Source: Rugalucina vietnamica (taxonomy: Eukaryota; Mollusca; Bivalvia; Lucinida; Lucinidae). Taken from it: DNA of 64,000 nt. The notes beneath the pieces are model-generated. The model had not been told where the DNA came from. It was given only the letters and a program-made list of their open reading frames with translations, and did no database searches. A program made the translations under genes and the position numbers. The stretch covers positions 66,340,312 through 66,404,311 of the forward strand of contig OZ024870.1 of NCBI GenBank assembly GCA_964017185.1. Direction: 5' to 3'. This document shows positions 30,601 to 38,085 of this stretch, in pieces; position 1 is the stretch's first letter, and each line of letters begins with the position of its first letter.

Positions 30601-32924
30601 GTCATTTTGCTTTGGAGGAAGAACAGCATGTAAACATGTAACGAATAAGTATAAAATGTAGGGGTGGCGTGAATGCAAAGCACAAAATCATGGGTTGTGA
30701 GATATTTTCAAAAAACATGAAACTGTTAAGTTTTCGTTATTATTGAGATTCGTTCGTGATATGTACTCTTTTAACAGACAATACCATAATTAATATGTGC
30801 AGTTGCACACATTAAGACTTTCGTTAAAATGTTACTGTAGATCGAATAGTAATAGGCCTTATAAGCATTACAACTAGTTTGTACGATTAACAGTGAAAGT
30901 ATTATAGTGTTTATGCCAAGGTTACATTTGCCCCGATCATCGTACGATTTTTTCGGTCTGCGATTTTCCCTACGATTCCAGACATCGTAGGTGATCGTGA
31001 GCTATGACGTATATATGTGTTAACAATTCAACGATTTCTTGCTCTGGCTTTCATCGATGTTTTGAGTCAGAACCATATAGAGATCGTATGGGAATCGTCT
31101 TTAATTGATGATAGTACGGAGCCCGTGCGATGTCCGCGAGGAGTCCCTATGATTTCTGACTGAGCCCTTTCCCTACGATCGCCGTACGTCTTTTGTCCAC
31201 AAATTATCATAATAAATCGTGCGGTGATCGTACGATCATCGCAGGGTCTCCGCACGGCGCGAGCACGACGTGTCTACGGATTACGGTTTTCCGATTTTTT
31301 AAAAAAAAATGTGAAAGTGCAGACTATTACAGATTCGTAGAGGCTACGGAGATCATTGGAACACGGAGATCGTTGGATCGTTGGAGAACGTAGGATCATC
31401 CTGCGGACACCGGACGAAAATGCCAAAATTAGCATCGTGCGATCATCGCAAGCTAATCGTGGTACAAATGTAACCCATGCATTAGTCATAGTAGTCATTG
31501 ATGTGAGGATGAGTTGGGCATTACATGTACGTCCAATCGATACTTTAGGTCGAACGGAGGCAAGAATTAGGTTAAAAGTCCCAGTCGTCAATGGTTGAGT
31601 TATGTCGGGAGGGATTCAAAGCTCCATGTGTAGAACCAGATATATGGTGCATAAACGTATATACAAAAGCATATTTGGTAAACAACATTTGAGCCGCATC
31701 ATGAGAAAATCAACAATGTGGTTTCCGAATACGGAATACTCACCAGTGGATCGCTTCATGGCTCTCTGAGCGCTTTCAAAAAGTGGTGTTAGATGGTCAA
31801 GCCTCAGATCCAGTCCCTGTCCTATCTTGTGTCCCTCAAGGATCAGTCTTGGGACCGGTCCTTTTCTTGATCTTTATAAAAAGGTACAAGTAGGCAAAGA
31901 TCAAGAAAAGGCGCAATCAGAAAAAGATCTTCCAGACAATATCAGGTCGTCCGTTCGCCTCTTTGCTGATGACTGTGTGTTTTGTATAGAAATATTAAAA
32001 CCCTCACAGATTGCCAGATATTACAGGATGACCTGAATAGCCTAGGACAATGGGAGACCGATTGGCAAATGAAATTCAATGTTGCCAAATATCATTCAAT
32101 GAGGGTGACTCAATCAAATACACTTTAACTACTCGCTGCATCAACAAACATTGGAACAGGTTGAGTCCGCCAAACACCTTGGCATTACTATTACTGACAA
32201 CTTGGAATGGGATCAACATGTTTCTGAAATTTCTTCTAAAGCAACTAAGACTTTTGGTTTTCTTCGGCGCAATTTGGCACTTGCACCTCAGCATACGAAG
32301 GAAGTTGCATACCCAACATTGGCTCGCCCTCAGCTCGAGTATGCAGCTCCTATTTGGCATCCTTATAATGAAACTGAGACGAAAAAGGTGGGGAAAGTGC
32401 AGAAGACAGCAGCTAGGTGGGTCTGCAGGCAATGGCATAATACCAGTAGCGCCGATGACATACTTAATGATCTTGACTGGCCATCCCTGGAGGACCGCAG
32501 GCTAAAGTCTTCCTTAACTTTCTTAAATACAAGATTCACTCCGGTACTGTAACAGTGTCTCTTGACAAAGATAAATATCTGACCCCGGCACCCAGATTAA
32601 GATCTACCAGGGTATCTCATGATTCACAATACACAAGATACATGTCCTATAGTGATGCCCTGACGAATTCATTTTTCCCAAGGACTATTCCATTGTGGAA
32701 TAGTCTTCCTTCTTCAGTGGTCGCATCTAAGACGACGGAAGAATTCAATGCTCTTATCTAGAACCAAGGGTCCAGAGGTATACGTTTTAGTATGCCTCTG
32801 TCTAGCTTCTTGTAAATAGTTTTAATGGCCCATTCTGAATGTTTCCCCCATTTTGCTAAATTCAAAATTTAGCCACCCACCCCACACCTGAGGTGATGAT
32901 CAGAAATTGATCGACTCAGTATCT

Positions 32925-32977
<53 letters not shown>

Positions 32978-35699
32978 ATAGGTTCGACACAAACCGAGCT
33001 GTACAAACACAGAAGACGGCTAGAGGCTGAAAAAATTGGATTTAGAAAGTACATGAATTGTACTAGCAAAGCAACGAAAACAAAGGCGCTGATCATCTTC
33101 GCAGTTACTGTGAAGCTGATCTGCGCTTGTATATCATAGAGATGTCTTGTAATGTCATTTGCCCGCCTGGTGCCTGTGTGTAGATTATATATTCAATTAT
33201 GCCTATATTCCTGGACATTCTGGTCCACAGATTTACTTTCCTTGTGGTCGTATCAACATGTTTGCAACATACATGGTTGGAAACCTCTAACTGTAAGTCG
33301 ATGTCAATAAGAATCGGACTCGCTATCGCTCGAGATATTTTGCCCGGTCTTCATAAAATTTCTACATACTGTGTTTTTATGTATAATCATTTTTTAATTG
33401 TCTCTTATATAAAAAACGTACAATAACACATAACAATTAAACATTTTAAAAATGTTTCGGCAATGACGAAAACAGAAATAATAATATAAACCGAGCTCGC
33501 GCGGTGACCTGGTGATAGAGCGTTAGACTCCGAAAAGAGGTTTTGGATTCCATTTCAACTGGGGTAACCGTGCTGCGTCCTTGAGCACGACACATTTACT
33601 CCCTAGAATACTGGTCAAAACACAGGAAGCAGTGGCTCCGTCCAGACGTGATTGAAAAACTGTTTTAACTATTTTCTATGCAACTGTGTTACAAAAAAGT
33701 TTTCGCCAGCGCTACGTAACGTTCCCAGGAGCTGACTCTCTGAAAGCAACCCGCCATTGCTAAGGAACAAGGAAGATCAAAATGGCGTCATCAATATCTT
33801 AAGGGTTCGCGTTATGCAACTCACGCCAGAATTAGGAGGAACCGTTTTATGTTTTGGGATGGGATGAGATCCTTGTTAAGCTTTTGAGCGAATATGTCTC
33901 TCAGCCACTATAAACAAGCTCAATTATTTCAGCTTTGAGAGTGGTTGCGACTGCATAACAATATAAGAACCTGTTACAGTGTCAGTCAGATTGCACGTTC
34001 ACCGTACTAAAGCGTCTTAACATTCACGGCCACCTGAAAAATGTGCTTATACCAAGATTTTTTATTTTGGACTCGCTTTCATGAAGCGATTTCGATTTCC
34101 AGAAATTTACGTACTGGTTATATATATTTGTGGGTCGAATCGGACAATGTCCAGTGCATAAATATTCAAAATGTAGGGCAAACTTGTGAATCTGGCCGAA
34201 ACTGTTATATCAAAACAGCTACGTATCGAGACTTTGAACATCAAAAACTAGTTTGCTATTGCATCTTCGCCACTCTAGTTTTGATTTCTACTAGCGTTTG
34301 TAAATTCTCTTGAGACTGCACATCAAGATTTTATTCAAAATCAAAAGATAAAACAGTAATCATGCAACTTACCTGTTCACCTGTCTACTCCATTTCTTTG
34401 TTTACATTCAATTTTTCACAACCACTACCGGAACCTGCTTATACCTGGACGACACCAGATTATAGAGGCTTAGAGAATAGACCCCGTGTTAATCTTCATA
34501 TCGGTATTTCCCATGAGAAAACGCTCAACGCCAAACAAATCAATAAAAAATGAAAGTGTCCTGCTTTGTGATTTAATGTAAAATTATAATCATGCAGGTC
34601 AGAATGATGCATATGTTCTTTTCAGATGGTAAAAGTATTTTGATTTGGTACGGTCCATTTAATTTTTGTTAATTATTCCAGTGGGCGTTTGGTGTAACAT
34701 TATGGGAGCTAATGACACGTGGTGTGCGACCGTACGCTGCAGTAGATAACTGGGATATTGAGAAATTCTTACGCACAGGGCGGCGACTACCTCAGCCATT
34801 GTTTTGCCCTTTACACCTGTAAGATTTATCAAGTTAACCTATTATCTTAGTTATATTTAGAAAATAATTGGATATAAACTTACGGCGGGGCGAAGCATTT
34901 GTGGTAAATTCAAAAACAACATCAAAGAGAAAACTCTAGATCATGATTCAATTAACAAAAAATGCAATGTGTTGTATCAAGGATTTTGAAAACTCTACTA
35001 TACGCTTCAGAATTATTCAAAATATGACGTGCCCCGGGTAGCGAAACCTAGGTTGCTAAGGAAACCATTTTAATGTGTACTGCGCAAGAGTTCTTGAAAA
35101 ATATTTTAGACACTAAACAATAATAATGCATCAAATATTGGATACATGCCGTAATATAAACTCAGTGGCAAAAGTCTACAAACTTAAATCCCAACCCTCG
35201 TACTGTAACTGAAAACATGCTAATTAACTGACAAGTGTAATGTTCTATAGAGAGAACGAATTGAAGGGCAAAAAACTACACACAAACGTGACTTAGACCA
35301 AGGAGTTTGACGGACAGCATCAGCCACGTCTTTGCATTTAACACCTGGCTGTGGGCAATGTATCTGCCCTCGCATTATTTTTTCGTTATGACAAAATACT
35401 TTTCTTTATATTACAACATCTTTGAAAGAAATATTTGAGGCTTAGAGACTCTTTGTCGTTTCTGTCTGGATAAATGATTTTGTTCTGAATCGCAAATTTG
35501 TTTCAGATACAAAATGATGCGAAAATGTTGGGCTGAAAACCCCGATGAAAGACCGACATTTACAAAGTTGAAAGAATGGATTGCGACTCTACTCGACCGC
35601 GTGGAGCACCCACTCGGCAACTCAGACCGTGCAACAAACATTACCACCACTTACGTTAATCTTTCAATGGGTTCACAATATAGATATGATGGAGAGTGA
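8270..35699 (+). CDS. MET-like: MET/RON-family receptor tyrosine kinase (1,284 aa)
   Basis: Eighteen coding exons: 8270-9256, 9474-9656, 9833-9961, 14136-14291, 15042-15184, 16947-17117, 17870-17963, 20911-21171, 21406-21576, 21893-22151, 22919-23245, 23813-23923, 25130-25207, 26268-26452, 28289-28398, 28838-28997, 34682-34818 and 35507-35699. They join in phase throughout and total 3,855 nt. The predicted type I membrane protein has a signal peptide, sema domain (about 25-433), PSI (434-485), IPT-like repeats (about 486-850), a transmembrane helix (about 889-907) and an intracellular tyrosine kinase (about 985-1250). The combination sema-PSI-IPT plus kinase is diagnostic of the MET/RON family; plexins share the ectodomain but lack the kinase. 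In vertebrates such receptors bind HGF/MSP-type ligands and drive cell motility and growth. Weakest junctions: the 17963 donor (GTTCGA) and the 21406 acceptor. Human MET is about 1,390 aa, so this one is slightly compact. Confidence 0.9.
9985..11330 (+). repeat. Dispersed repeat copy broken by two inserts
   Basis: Segments at about 10008-10126, 10297-10355 and 11160-11260 align in order with the uninterrupted copy at 25486-25790 (GTAGGCAAAGATCAGGAA..., AGCTATTTTCC..., CATAAGG.GCCAACAGCAC). The blocks between them (about 10127-10296 and 10356-11159) are later insertions without recognised identity. Lies in the intron after MET-like exon 3. Confidence 0.55.
11414..13977. mobile_element. TIR-bounded element carrying a 317-bp tandem array
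   Basis: Opens with TATGCCCCCAAC and closes with its inverse GTTGGGGGCATA. Between them lie about seven and a half tandem units of 316-318 bp, each starting near GTGAATGYTAGGG (11509, 11826, 12142, 12590, 12906, 13222, 13540). Unit similarity falls toward the 3' end. The many open frames here (for example about 160 codons at 12316-11834) simply repeat the array and have no protein signature. Sits in the intron before the PSI exon. Confidence 0.75.
12290..13053. repeat. 764-bp recent duplication inside the array
   Basis: Bases 11526-12289 and 12290-13053 are virtually identical, at a constant offset of 764. That is about 2.4 units, so the junction falls out of register (GATATCT joined to TTGAAATTTCAT). 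Confidence 0.8.
14136..14291 (+). CDS. MET-like: MET-like exon 4: PSI domain
   Basis: A single 52-codon exon, phase 0 at both ends, bounded by TTTCAG and GTAAGA. It has the PSI cysteine pattern, including SCDNP, HCLRD and SCSWCS, ending in SDKSCTGQ. In MET and plexins this small cystine-rich module follows the sema propeller. Confidence 0.85.
14323..14496. mobile_element. Foldback element, family 1, hairpin lost
   Basis: Has both termini (TGAGCCTGTGCATGAGAAAA and ...GGTGGCTCA), the CTGTACAG segment and the AAGCTTGAAA segment, but about 60 bases including the central palindrome are deleted. 31 bases downstream of the PSI exon. Confidence 0.75.
14658..15018. mobile_element. Short TIR element next to IPT exon 5
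   Basis: Left end ACCGTATACTTTCTAATAAG and right end, read inverted, ACCGTATTCCTTCTAATTAG form imperfect terminal inverted repeats. The right end lies about 24 bases before exon 5, adjoining its pyrimidine tract. Confidence 0.55.
15042..22151 (+). CDS. MET-like: MET-like exons 5-10: IPT repeats
   Basis: Six exons encode immunoglobulin-like, plexin, transcription factor (IPT) folds. Exon 5 (15042-15184) has [15 protein letters not shown] and [10 protein letters not shown], a textbook IPT start. Exon 6 (16947-17117) completes it and starts the next repeat, [10 protein letters not shown], which continues in exon 7 (17870-17963) with [13 protein letters not shown]. Exon 8 (20911-21171) closes that repeat. 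Exon 9 (21406-21576) opens the third with [10 protein letters not shown], and exon 10 (21893-22151) extends it with several N-glycosylation sites. Repeats interrupted by introns inside the fold match MET/plexin genes. Human MET has four IPT units; here three are clear and a fourth may be degenerate in exon 10. Confidence 0.8.
15217..15481. mobile_element. Foldback element, family 2
   Basis: Outer ends GAAAACATGTCCGTGCAATG and, inverted, GAAAACATGTCCATATGATA. Central hairpin built from CATAGATTGTGGGTAC and GTTAGAACCGCCTCGGCGAG with its inverse. Contains the family's TATA/GGGGTATGC segment. Begins about 30 bases after exon 5. Confidence 0.8.
15482..16261. other. Intron DNA without recognised content
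   Basis: AT-rich. A short direct repeat with AAGTGATATGGCTAATGAT occurs twice near 16165-16240. No gene seen. Confidence 0.4.
16262..16625 (+). mobile_element. Internally deleted copy of the 29.1-kb TIR element
   Basis: Aligns with 29205-29350 (AAGTGACATTTTGA, AAATTTTAAACCTAC) and then 29670-29810 (TTGGATGGGTTGAAAAGCAG, TACTAAGCTTTATCTGAGA). The middle and both termini are missing. Confidence 0.6.
17177..17512. mobile_element. Foldback element, family 2, with internal duplication
   Basis: Contains CATAGATGGCGGCTCTAACG with its inverse arm, then CTATGTTTTGGATCAAAAAT and the GGGGTATACATTTCATGGAC end. The last about 85 bases are present twice in tandem (17312-17405 and 17410-17505). Confidence 0.65.
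17976..18210. mobile_element. Foldback element, family 2, short hairpin
   Basis: Starts at ATTACGAAAACTTGCCCATG 13 bases beyond exon 7 and includes AACATAGATTGTGGGTAC followed directly by the inverse arm, so the GC-rich centre is missing. Ends near ACATGGAAATATTTT. Confidence 0.65.
18237..18510 (+). mobile_element. 3' fragment of the same RT retroelement
   Basis: This stretch is nearly identical to the reverse complement of window bases 1-220. It encodes [12 protein letters not shown] and then [12 protein letters not shown], the C-terminal end of the RT ORF at 93-917, and the following bases also match. It is a 5'-truncated copy, as is usual for target-primed retroelements, and sits in a MET-like intron downstream of the exon ending at 17963. 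The reading frame here is free of the extra base present in the first copy. Confidence 0.65.
18640..19608 (-). repeat. Dispersed repeat copy split by a palindromic array
   Basis: 18640-18911 and 19537-19608 together match, in reverse, the copies at 25486-25790 and (same strand) 47690-48020. The break falls inside the CTCGGTTTTTGGAGTGGGA segment, which is continuous at 47945. The sequence between is therefore an insertion. Confidence 0.65.
18912..19536. repeat. ~21-bp self-complementary tandem array
   Basis: Repeats of TCGAAATTTCGA spaced by CTTACTATC or CTTAGTAACT-type linkers. 18912-19045 runs in one sense, and after CTATCTCTATACTATAGTAAG (19045-19065) the linkers run inverted to 19199. A unique segment with a 35-base T run (19293-19327) follows, then a third block (19328-19495) that changes sense again near 19450. 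The unit is itself a palindrome, so the region can fold at several scales. Confidence 0.8.
19660..20255. mobile_element. Element with ATTTGCGCACA-rich ends
   Basis: Copies of ATTTGCGCACA or its inverse cluster at 19665-19740 and at 20175-20255, forming complex inverted ends. A SINE-like unit sits within. A related motif set (ATGCGCG, GCGCAAATGATATAC) marks 22435-22830. Confidence 0.45.
19955..20117 (-). mobile_element. tRNA-derived SINE
   Basis: Read on the minus strand, 20117-20040 looks like a tRNA: A-box-like TGGTGTAATGGATAGC and B box GGGTTCGAAACCC, with partly pairing ends CAGCCG/CGGCTG. A unique body and an AATAAATAAAATAA tail follow, as in SINEs. Stem mismatches and the attached tail argue against a functional tRNA gene. 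Confidence 0.6.
20447..20684. mobile_element. Foldback element, family 2
   Basis: Ends GGAAAACATGTCCATGTAAC and, inverted, TTGTCCATGCAATATACAG. The hairpin AGATTGTGGGT...ACCCACAATCTATG has an internally deleted left arm (GGTGCCGAGGCGGTTC). Confidence 0.75.
21597..21634. repeat. (CT)n microsatellite
   Basis: About 19 CT units beginning 20 bases after the exon 9 donor. Confidence 0.9.
22435..22830. mobile_element. Probable short element with GCGC-rich ends
   Basis: Left part carries ACGAATGCGCGAATCGATAT and ATCAAATGCGCAG; right part carries GCGCAATTGATACATCGATT and CGCGCAAATGATATACGGCC, roughly inverted. The middle shares CCACCTCC-type sequence with 19910-19940. Boundaries uncertain. Confidence 0.4.
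22919..23245 (+). CDS. MET-like: MET-like exon 11: transmembrane and juxtamembrane
   Basis: A Ser/Thr-rich stalk is followed by the hydrophobic segment [19 protein letters not shown], then the basic stop-transfer [10 protein letters not shown] and an acidic, tyrosine-containing juxtamembrane region ([11 protein letters not shown]). The donor GTAAAA leaves phase 1. A family 1 foldback element begins 27 bases downstream of this donor. Confidence 0.85.
23272..23507. mobile_element. Foldback element, family 1, full length
   Basis: 236 bp from TGAGCCTGTGCATGAGAAAA to GCGGCTCA. Contains CTGTACAGGCACAGAAGC, AAGCTTGAAATTTTGGATTT and the perfect 15+1+15 hairpin GATCAGCTTCGCGGT / T / ACCGCGAAGCTGATC with extended arms GCGAAAACAAAG. 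Confidence 0.85.
23813..28997 (+). CDS. MET-like: MET-like exons 12-16: tyrosine kinase lobes
   Basis: Exon 12 (23813-23923) enters the kinase with [10 protein letters not shown]. Exon 13 (25130-25207) completes the glycine loop GNFGSVYKG and carries the ATP-anchoring Lys in VVAIKTLH (K1020). Exon 14 (26268-26452) has the alpha-C Glu in [11 protein letters not shown] and a [11 protein letters not shown] hinge region. Exon 15 (28289-28398) holds the catalytic loop HRDLAARN (D1115, N1120). Exon 16 (28838-28997) holds [14 protein letters not shown] (D1133) and [10 protein letters not shown]. The paired tyrosines 1145-1146 sit where MET has its two activation-loop tyrosines. The HRDLAARN loop marks a tyrosine rather than a serine/threonine kinase. 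All residues needed for activity are present. Confidence 0.93.
24048..24288. mobile_element. 241-bp foldback element with ACCTGG duplication
   Basis: Ends CCCGAGGTTATAAAACTTTT and its inverse. Subterminal GCTCAGCTCAGCTGAG and CTCAGCTGAGCTGAGC extend the arms to about 40 bases. ACCTGG at 24042-24047 and 24289-24294 is a likely target duplication. In the intron after kinase exon 12. Confidence 0.75.
24598..24780. mobile_element. Foldback element, family 1, degenerate
   Basis: Termini TGAGCTGCTGCATCAGAAAA and CTCATGCAAAGGCTCA, inner CCAAAATTTCAAG; central palindrome reduced to ATCAGCTG. Confidence 0.65.
25225..25460. repeat. Repeat rich in TTAAGCTGCCATTAA motifs
   Basis: Forward motifs (CTTAAGCTGTCATTAA, CTTAAGCTGCCATTAA) at 25245-25285 and inverted ones (AATGGCAGCTTTAAG, AAGCTGCCATTAAG) at 25370-25445 suggest a TIR-type element just beyond kinase exon 13. 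Confidence 0.4.
25486..25790 (+). repeat. Uninterrupted copy of a dispersed ~300-bp repeat
   Basis: Begins GTACAAGTAGGCAAAGATCA. Other copies: fragmented at 9985-11330, inverse at 18640-19608, 28700-28772 and 47690-48020, and a 45-base scrap inside the LINE at 31883. Class unknown. Confidence 0.6.
26670..28165 (+). mobile_element. AGGTGAGC-type element with three diverged internal repeats
   Basis: Left end AGCTCACCTAAAAAG followed by CACAAGGTGAGCTTATAAGA and a run of CGTCCGTC. Right end CTCAGGTGAGCGTTTACAGG then CATTGGTCCTCTGG. Inside, a unit with TTGGCCAATCAAAGCC, GGTCACATGACCA and CTTGACATATTTTA-type sequence recurs three times (from about 26790, 27245 and 27690). A partial inverted copy lies at 62740-63515. 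Widespread in bivalve DNA by my recollection; no transposase seen. Fills the intron before kinase exon 15. Confidence 0.65.
28399..28837 (+). other. Intron with repeat scrap
   Basis: Contains only a 70-base inverse fragment (28700-28772, TTTTTGGAGTGGGAATTTC) of the dispersed repeat. Confidence 0.4.
29151..30157. mobile_element. ~1-kb TIR element, mariner-like ends
   Basis: Left end TATATACTCCTCAAAAGAAG and right end, inverted, TATATACTCATCAAAAGAAG continue into GTTTTGCA on both sides. TA-rich flanks suit a Tc1/mariner-type target. No transposase frame. Sits in the 5.7-kb intron after kinase exon 16; a deleted copy is at 16262. Confidence 0.75.
30158..30919. other. Intron DNA without recognised content
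   Basis: No gene, known repeat or structured motif recognised. Confidence 0.4.
30920..31475. mobile_element. TIR element rich in CGTACGAT/GATCG motifs
   Basis: Ends GGTTACATTTGCCCCGATCA and, inverted, GGTTACATTTGTACCACGAT. The interior is made of short overlapping TACGAT, GATCGT and CGTACGATCATCG motifs in both orientations and little else. Composition and end style resemble the TTAA-flanked element at 46352. Confidence 0.55.
31690..33126. mobile_element. Foldback element, family 1, split by a LINE
   Basis: 31690-31736 is the left end (TGAGCCGCATCATGAGAAAA to GTGGTTTCCGA) and 32978-33126 the remainder (GGTTCGACACAAACCGAGCT, then a decayed hairpin GCTGATCATCTTCGCAG). In intact copies these are adjacent. 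Confidence 0.75.
31738..32977 (+). mobile_element. 5'-truncated LINE (Jockey/CR1-like RT), degenerate
   Basis: Conceptual reading gives [18 protein letters not shown] and [16 protein letters not shown] (RT motif), then RLFADDC (catalytic Asp pair), [34 protein letters not shown] and a terminal [16 protein letters not shown] domain ending at 32761. Several frameshifts break it. The 3' end is an AAAG tandem tail (32929-32977). GAATA at both edges may be the target duplication. A 45-base piece of another repeat (31883-31927) interrupts the RT just before FADD. Confidence 0.8.
33127..34681. other. Intron DNA; one tRNA-like scrap
   Basis: A degenerate tRNA-like stretch (GGTGATAGAGCGTTAGACTC, about 33500-33560) may be a SINE remnant. 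Nothing else recognised before exon 17. Confidence 0.4.
34682..35699 (+). CDS. MET-like: MET-like exons 17-18: kinase C-lobe and docking tail
   Basis: Exon 17 (34682-34818) begins [14 protein letters not shown], completing the DVWAFG motif across a 5.7-kb intron. Exon 18 (35507-35699) has [12 protein letters not shown], the closing kinase motif, then a short tail with [10 protein letters not shown] (Tyr 1270). The spacing and sequence recall the second tyrosine of the MET/RON multifunctional docking site; a Y-x-N motif is a known GRB2 SH2 ligand. Only one such tyrosine is present, where vertebrate MET has two. Stop TGA at 35697-35699. Confidence 0.88.
34819..35506. other. Last intron of the MET-like gene
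   Basis: No repeat or gene recognised between exons 17 and 18. Confidence 0.5.
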
Positions 35700-35808
35700 A
35701 AGCATATCACGAAAAAGGCCACCTGCTGTGTTCTATCGACGAGTTGTCAAAACGAGAATAAAGAATTATGGGCGTCGTTAGTTTTGCGTTGTATGTATTC
35801 CTTTGCTC

Positions 35809-35814
35809 AATAAA
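35809..35814 (+). terminator. Polyadenylation signal of the MET-like gene
   Basis: AATAAA, 110 bases downstream of the stop codon. It implies a very short 3' UTR ending before the foldback elements that start near 35866. Confidence 0.6.
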
Positions 35815-35865
35815 AGTTATCACTTATTTTGCTCAGTATATATTATACATTACGAAATCACGCCC

Positions 35866-36114
35866 ATGTGATATACAGATTTTTCTAAAGTTGTGAAAAT
35901 TGAAAATTTTCATTAGAAAAAATGAGAGATTTTTAATATTTTAGCTAAAAACATACATTGTGGGTACACGTTAGAACCGCCGATGCGGTTCTAACGAGTA
36001 CCCACAATGTATGTTTTGGATCAAAAATAAGAAAATTAGGTTTACCCCTGCAAACCCCAATTCTCTGTATAAAAGTGGGGTTTAATGGGGGTATATATTG
36101 CACGGACATGTTTT
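35866..36114. mobile_element. Foldback element, family 2
   Basis: Core CATTGTGGGTACACGTTAGA with inverse arm at 35955-36015, and the end TTGCACGGACATGTTTTCC. It overlaps the left edge of the tandem duplication whose second copy begins at 39251. Confidence 0.75.
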
Positions 36115-36192
36115 CCTCATGCAATGTACATTGTTATAAGTGCCTCTGTTGCCAGTAGTGCTGTTGTTGTCTATAGTGCCTACCAAAATATT

Positions 36193-36428
36193 TGAGCCGC
36201 CTCGTGGGAAAACCAACAATGTGGTTTCCGAACAGGTCCGACACAAACCGACCTGTACAGCTACAGAAGCAGGCTAGAAGCTTGAAATTTTGGATTTAAG
36301 TAGAAGAGGAATTGTACTATCCGAGTAGCGAAAACAAAGGCGCTGATCAGCTTCGCGGTTACCGCGAAGCTGATCTGCGTCTTTGTTTTCGCCTATGCAG
36401 ATTGTTGGTTTTCCCATGAGGCGGCTCA
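36193..36428. mobile_element. Foldback element, family 1, full length (duplication copy 1)
   Basis: 236 bp, TGAGCCGCCTCGTGGGAAAA to GAGGCGGCTCA, perfect central hairpin. Confidence 0.85.
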
Positions 36429-37098
36429 TTTTATGAAAAATATTGTTAAGTTTAGTATTGATGTGTCTTTGTACTTTGTTATTATACGAGTGTACAACGA
36501 GTAGTATATGTTGAATTTTGCATGATATATATTATATACTTACATTCGTTTATGATGAAATATTACATGAAGTTAATGTTATAAAAAGTCTTAAGTGTTA
36601 TGTGTCCATTTTGAATAATATTTTCCAACTAACGTATCATCAACCAAAATACTTAAGATTTAATAAAACTTAGCAGTGTAGATAAAAAATAAAACTGAGA
36701 TCCTTTAAGAGCAGTGGGCATATTAATGAGAAAAGGGATGGGGCTATACCGCGGTTTCGGCTACTTAAGCCTCGTCAGTTATCTATTAGATTTGGCAACA
36801 TGGAGCCAAAGAGATTTACTATAATTTTGCATCTTTCACAGGGTAGTCGATACAAAGACACAGTTAGTTAATCAGTTACTTTACAAATTTGGTGAAAATT
36901 GTCATTATCTTATATGCCAAGCAAAGTGCCTAAAATAGCCAATGTGTTCCAATAAAAAGAATTTCCAAAACTACCTCTACAGTATAACCAGCCATTTTAT
37001 GTCATCTCTTGTGCCAATCAAAATATACAATATAGGATAAAATATTGTTAATTTAGTATATTTTTAATGTTTTAAAGTATTTATTGCTTGTATATTTG

Positions 37099-37266
37099 AT
37101 GAATCTGCTCAATAGTATATCTATATATGATGAATCTGAATCTGCTCAATAGCTCAATAGTATATAAAATATATATGATATATGATGAATCTGCTCAATA
37201 GTATATATATGTATGATGAATCTGCTCAATAGCATATATAATGTATGATGAACCTGCTCATCAATA

Positions 37267-37306
<40 letters not shown>
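37099..37306. repeat. GATGAATCTGCTCAATAGTATATA minisatellite and (TA)n
   Basis: Units of about 24-40 bases built on TGATGAATCTGCTCAATAG, ending in a (TA)n run at about 37268-37306. Same arrangement at 40445-40626 and 41434-41537. Confidence 0.8.
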
Positions 37307-37308
<2 letters not shown>

Positions 37309-38085
37309 CTTGATGATGTCATGAATGTCGCGACGTCTAACGTCTCGTTACTATGTGTAAACGTTACTAACTTCGCTATGTTACTATGTTAAATCCGCCT
37401 GATGAGTATAACGAAACCGGTCGCGGTAATTAAATAATGTAAAAATCCAGATGACATATAGAACAAATCAAACTGGGCGCTGTCGGCTTTAAACTTCTTC
37501 AGAGTCAGTCAAAACTAAAAAAAAAAAAAAAAAAAAAAAAAAACAATGCAAAAATACACAAAAAAAAAAATCACATAAAATGTGTCAAAGTTGACACCAC
37601 CGTCTGTTCAGCAGTGAATGTCCTACTTTCATTGTCTGTTGAGTTATGAAAAGCAATATTGTTGATGACAACCAATGTGTTTCAATAAAATATTGTCAAT
37701 ATTGCCTCCGTAGCATGTATATATTGCTGTCTATAGTGCCTGCCGAAAATACACAATATAATTATGATAGAATATTGCCAAGTTGATTGTGCATGTTTTT
37801 ATTATTCTACTTTATGTATCTACAATATCGATATGCTACGCATACAGTTTATCGCAATGAAATAATAACATTATGTTAATGGCAATGAACACTTTTATGA
37901 CTTTTGTTTTTTCTTAATTCCCTCCATTTTCACTAATCCATGTAAATGTTAACGCATATGTATGCAAGAGCTGTCATTTGGCAAAGTTTCTGTATGTACA
38001 CCAAGGTCTTGGGAGTTAAGTCACCAGCACATAATTCTTAACAAAGGGCGTTCCATGTATATGATGAATGAAATCAATTTCAAAT

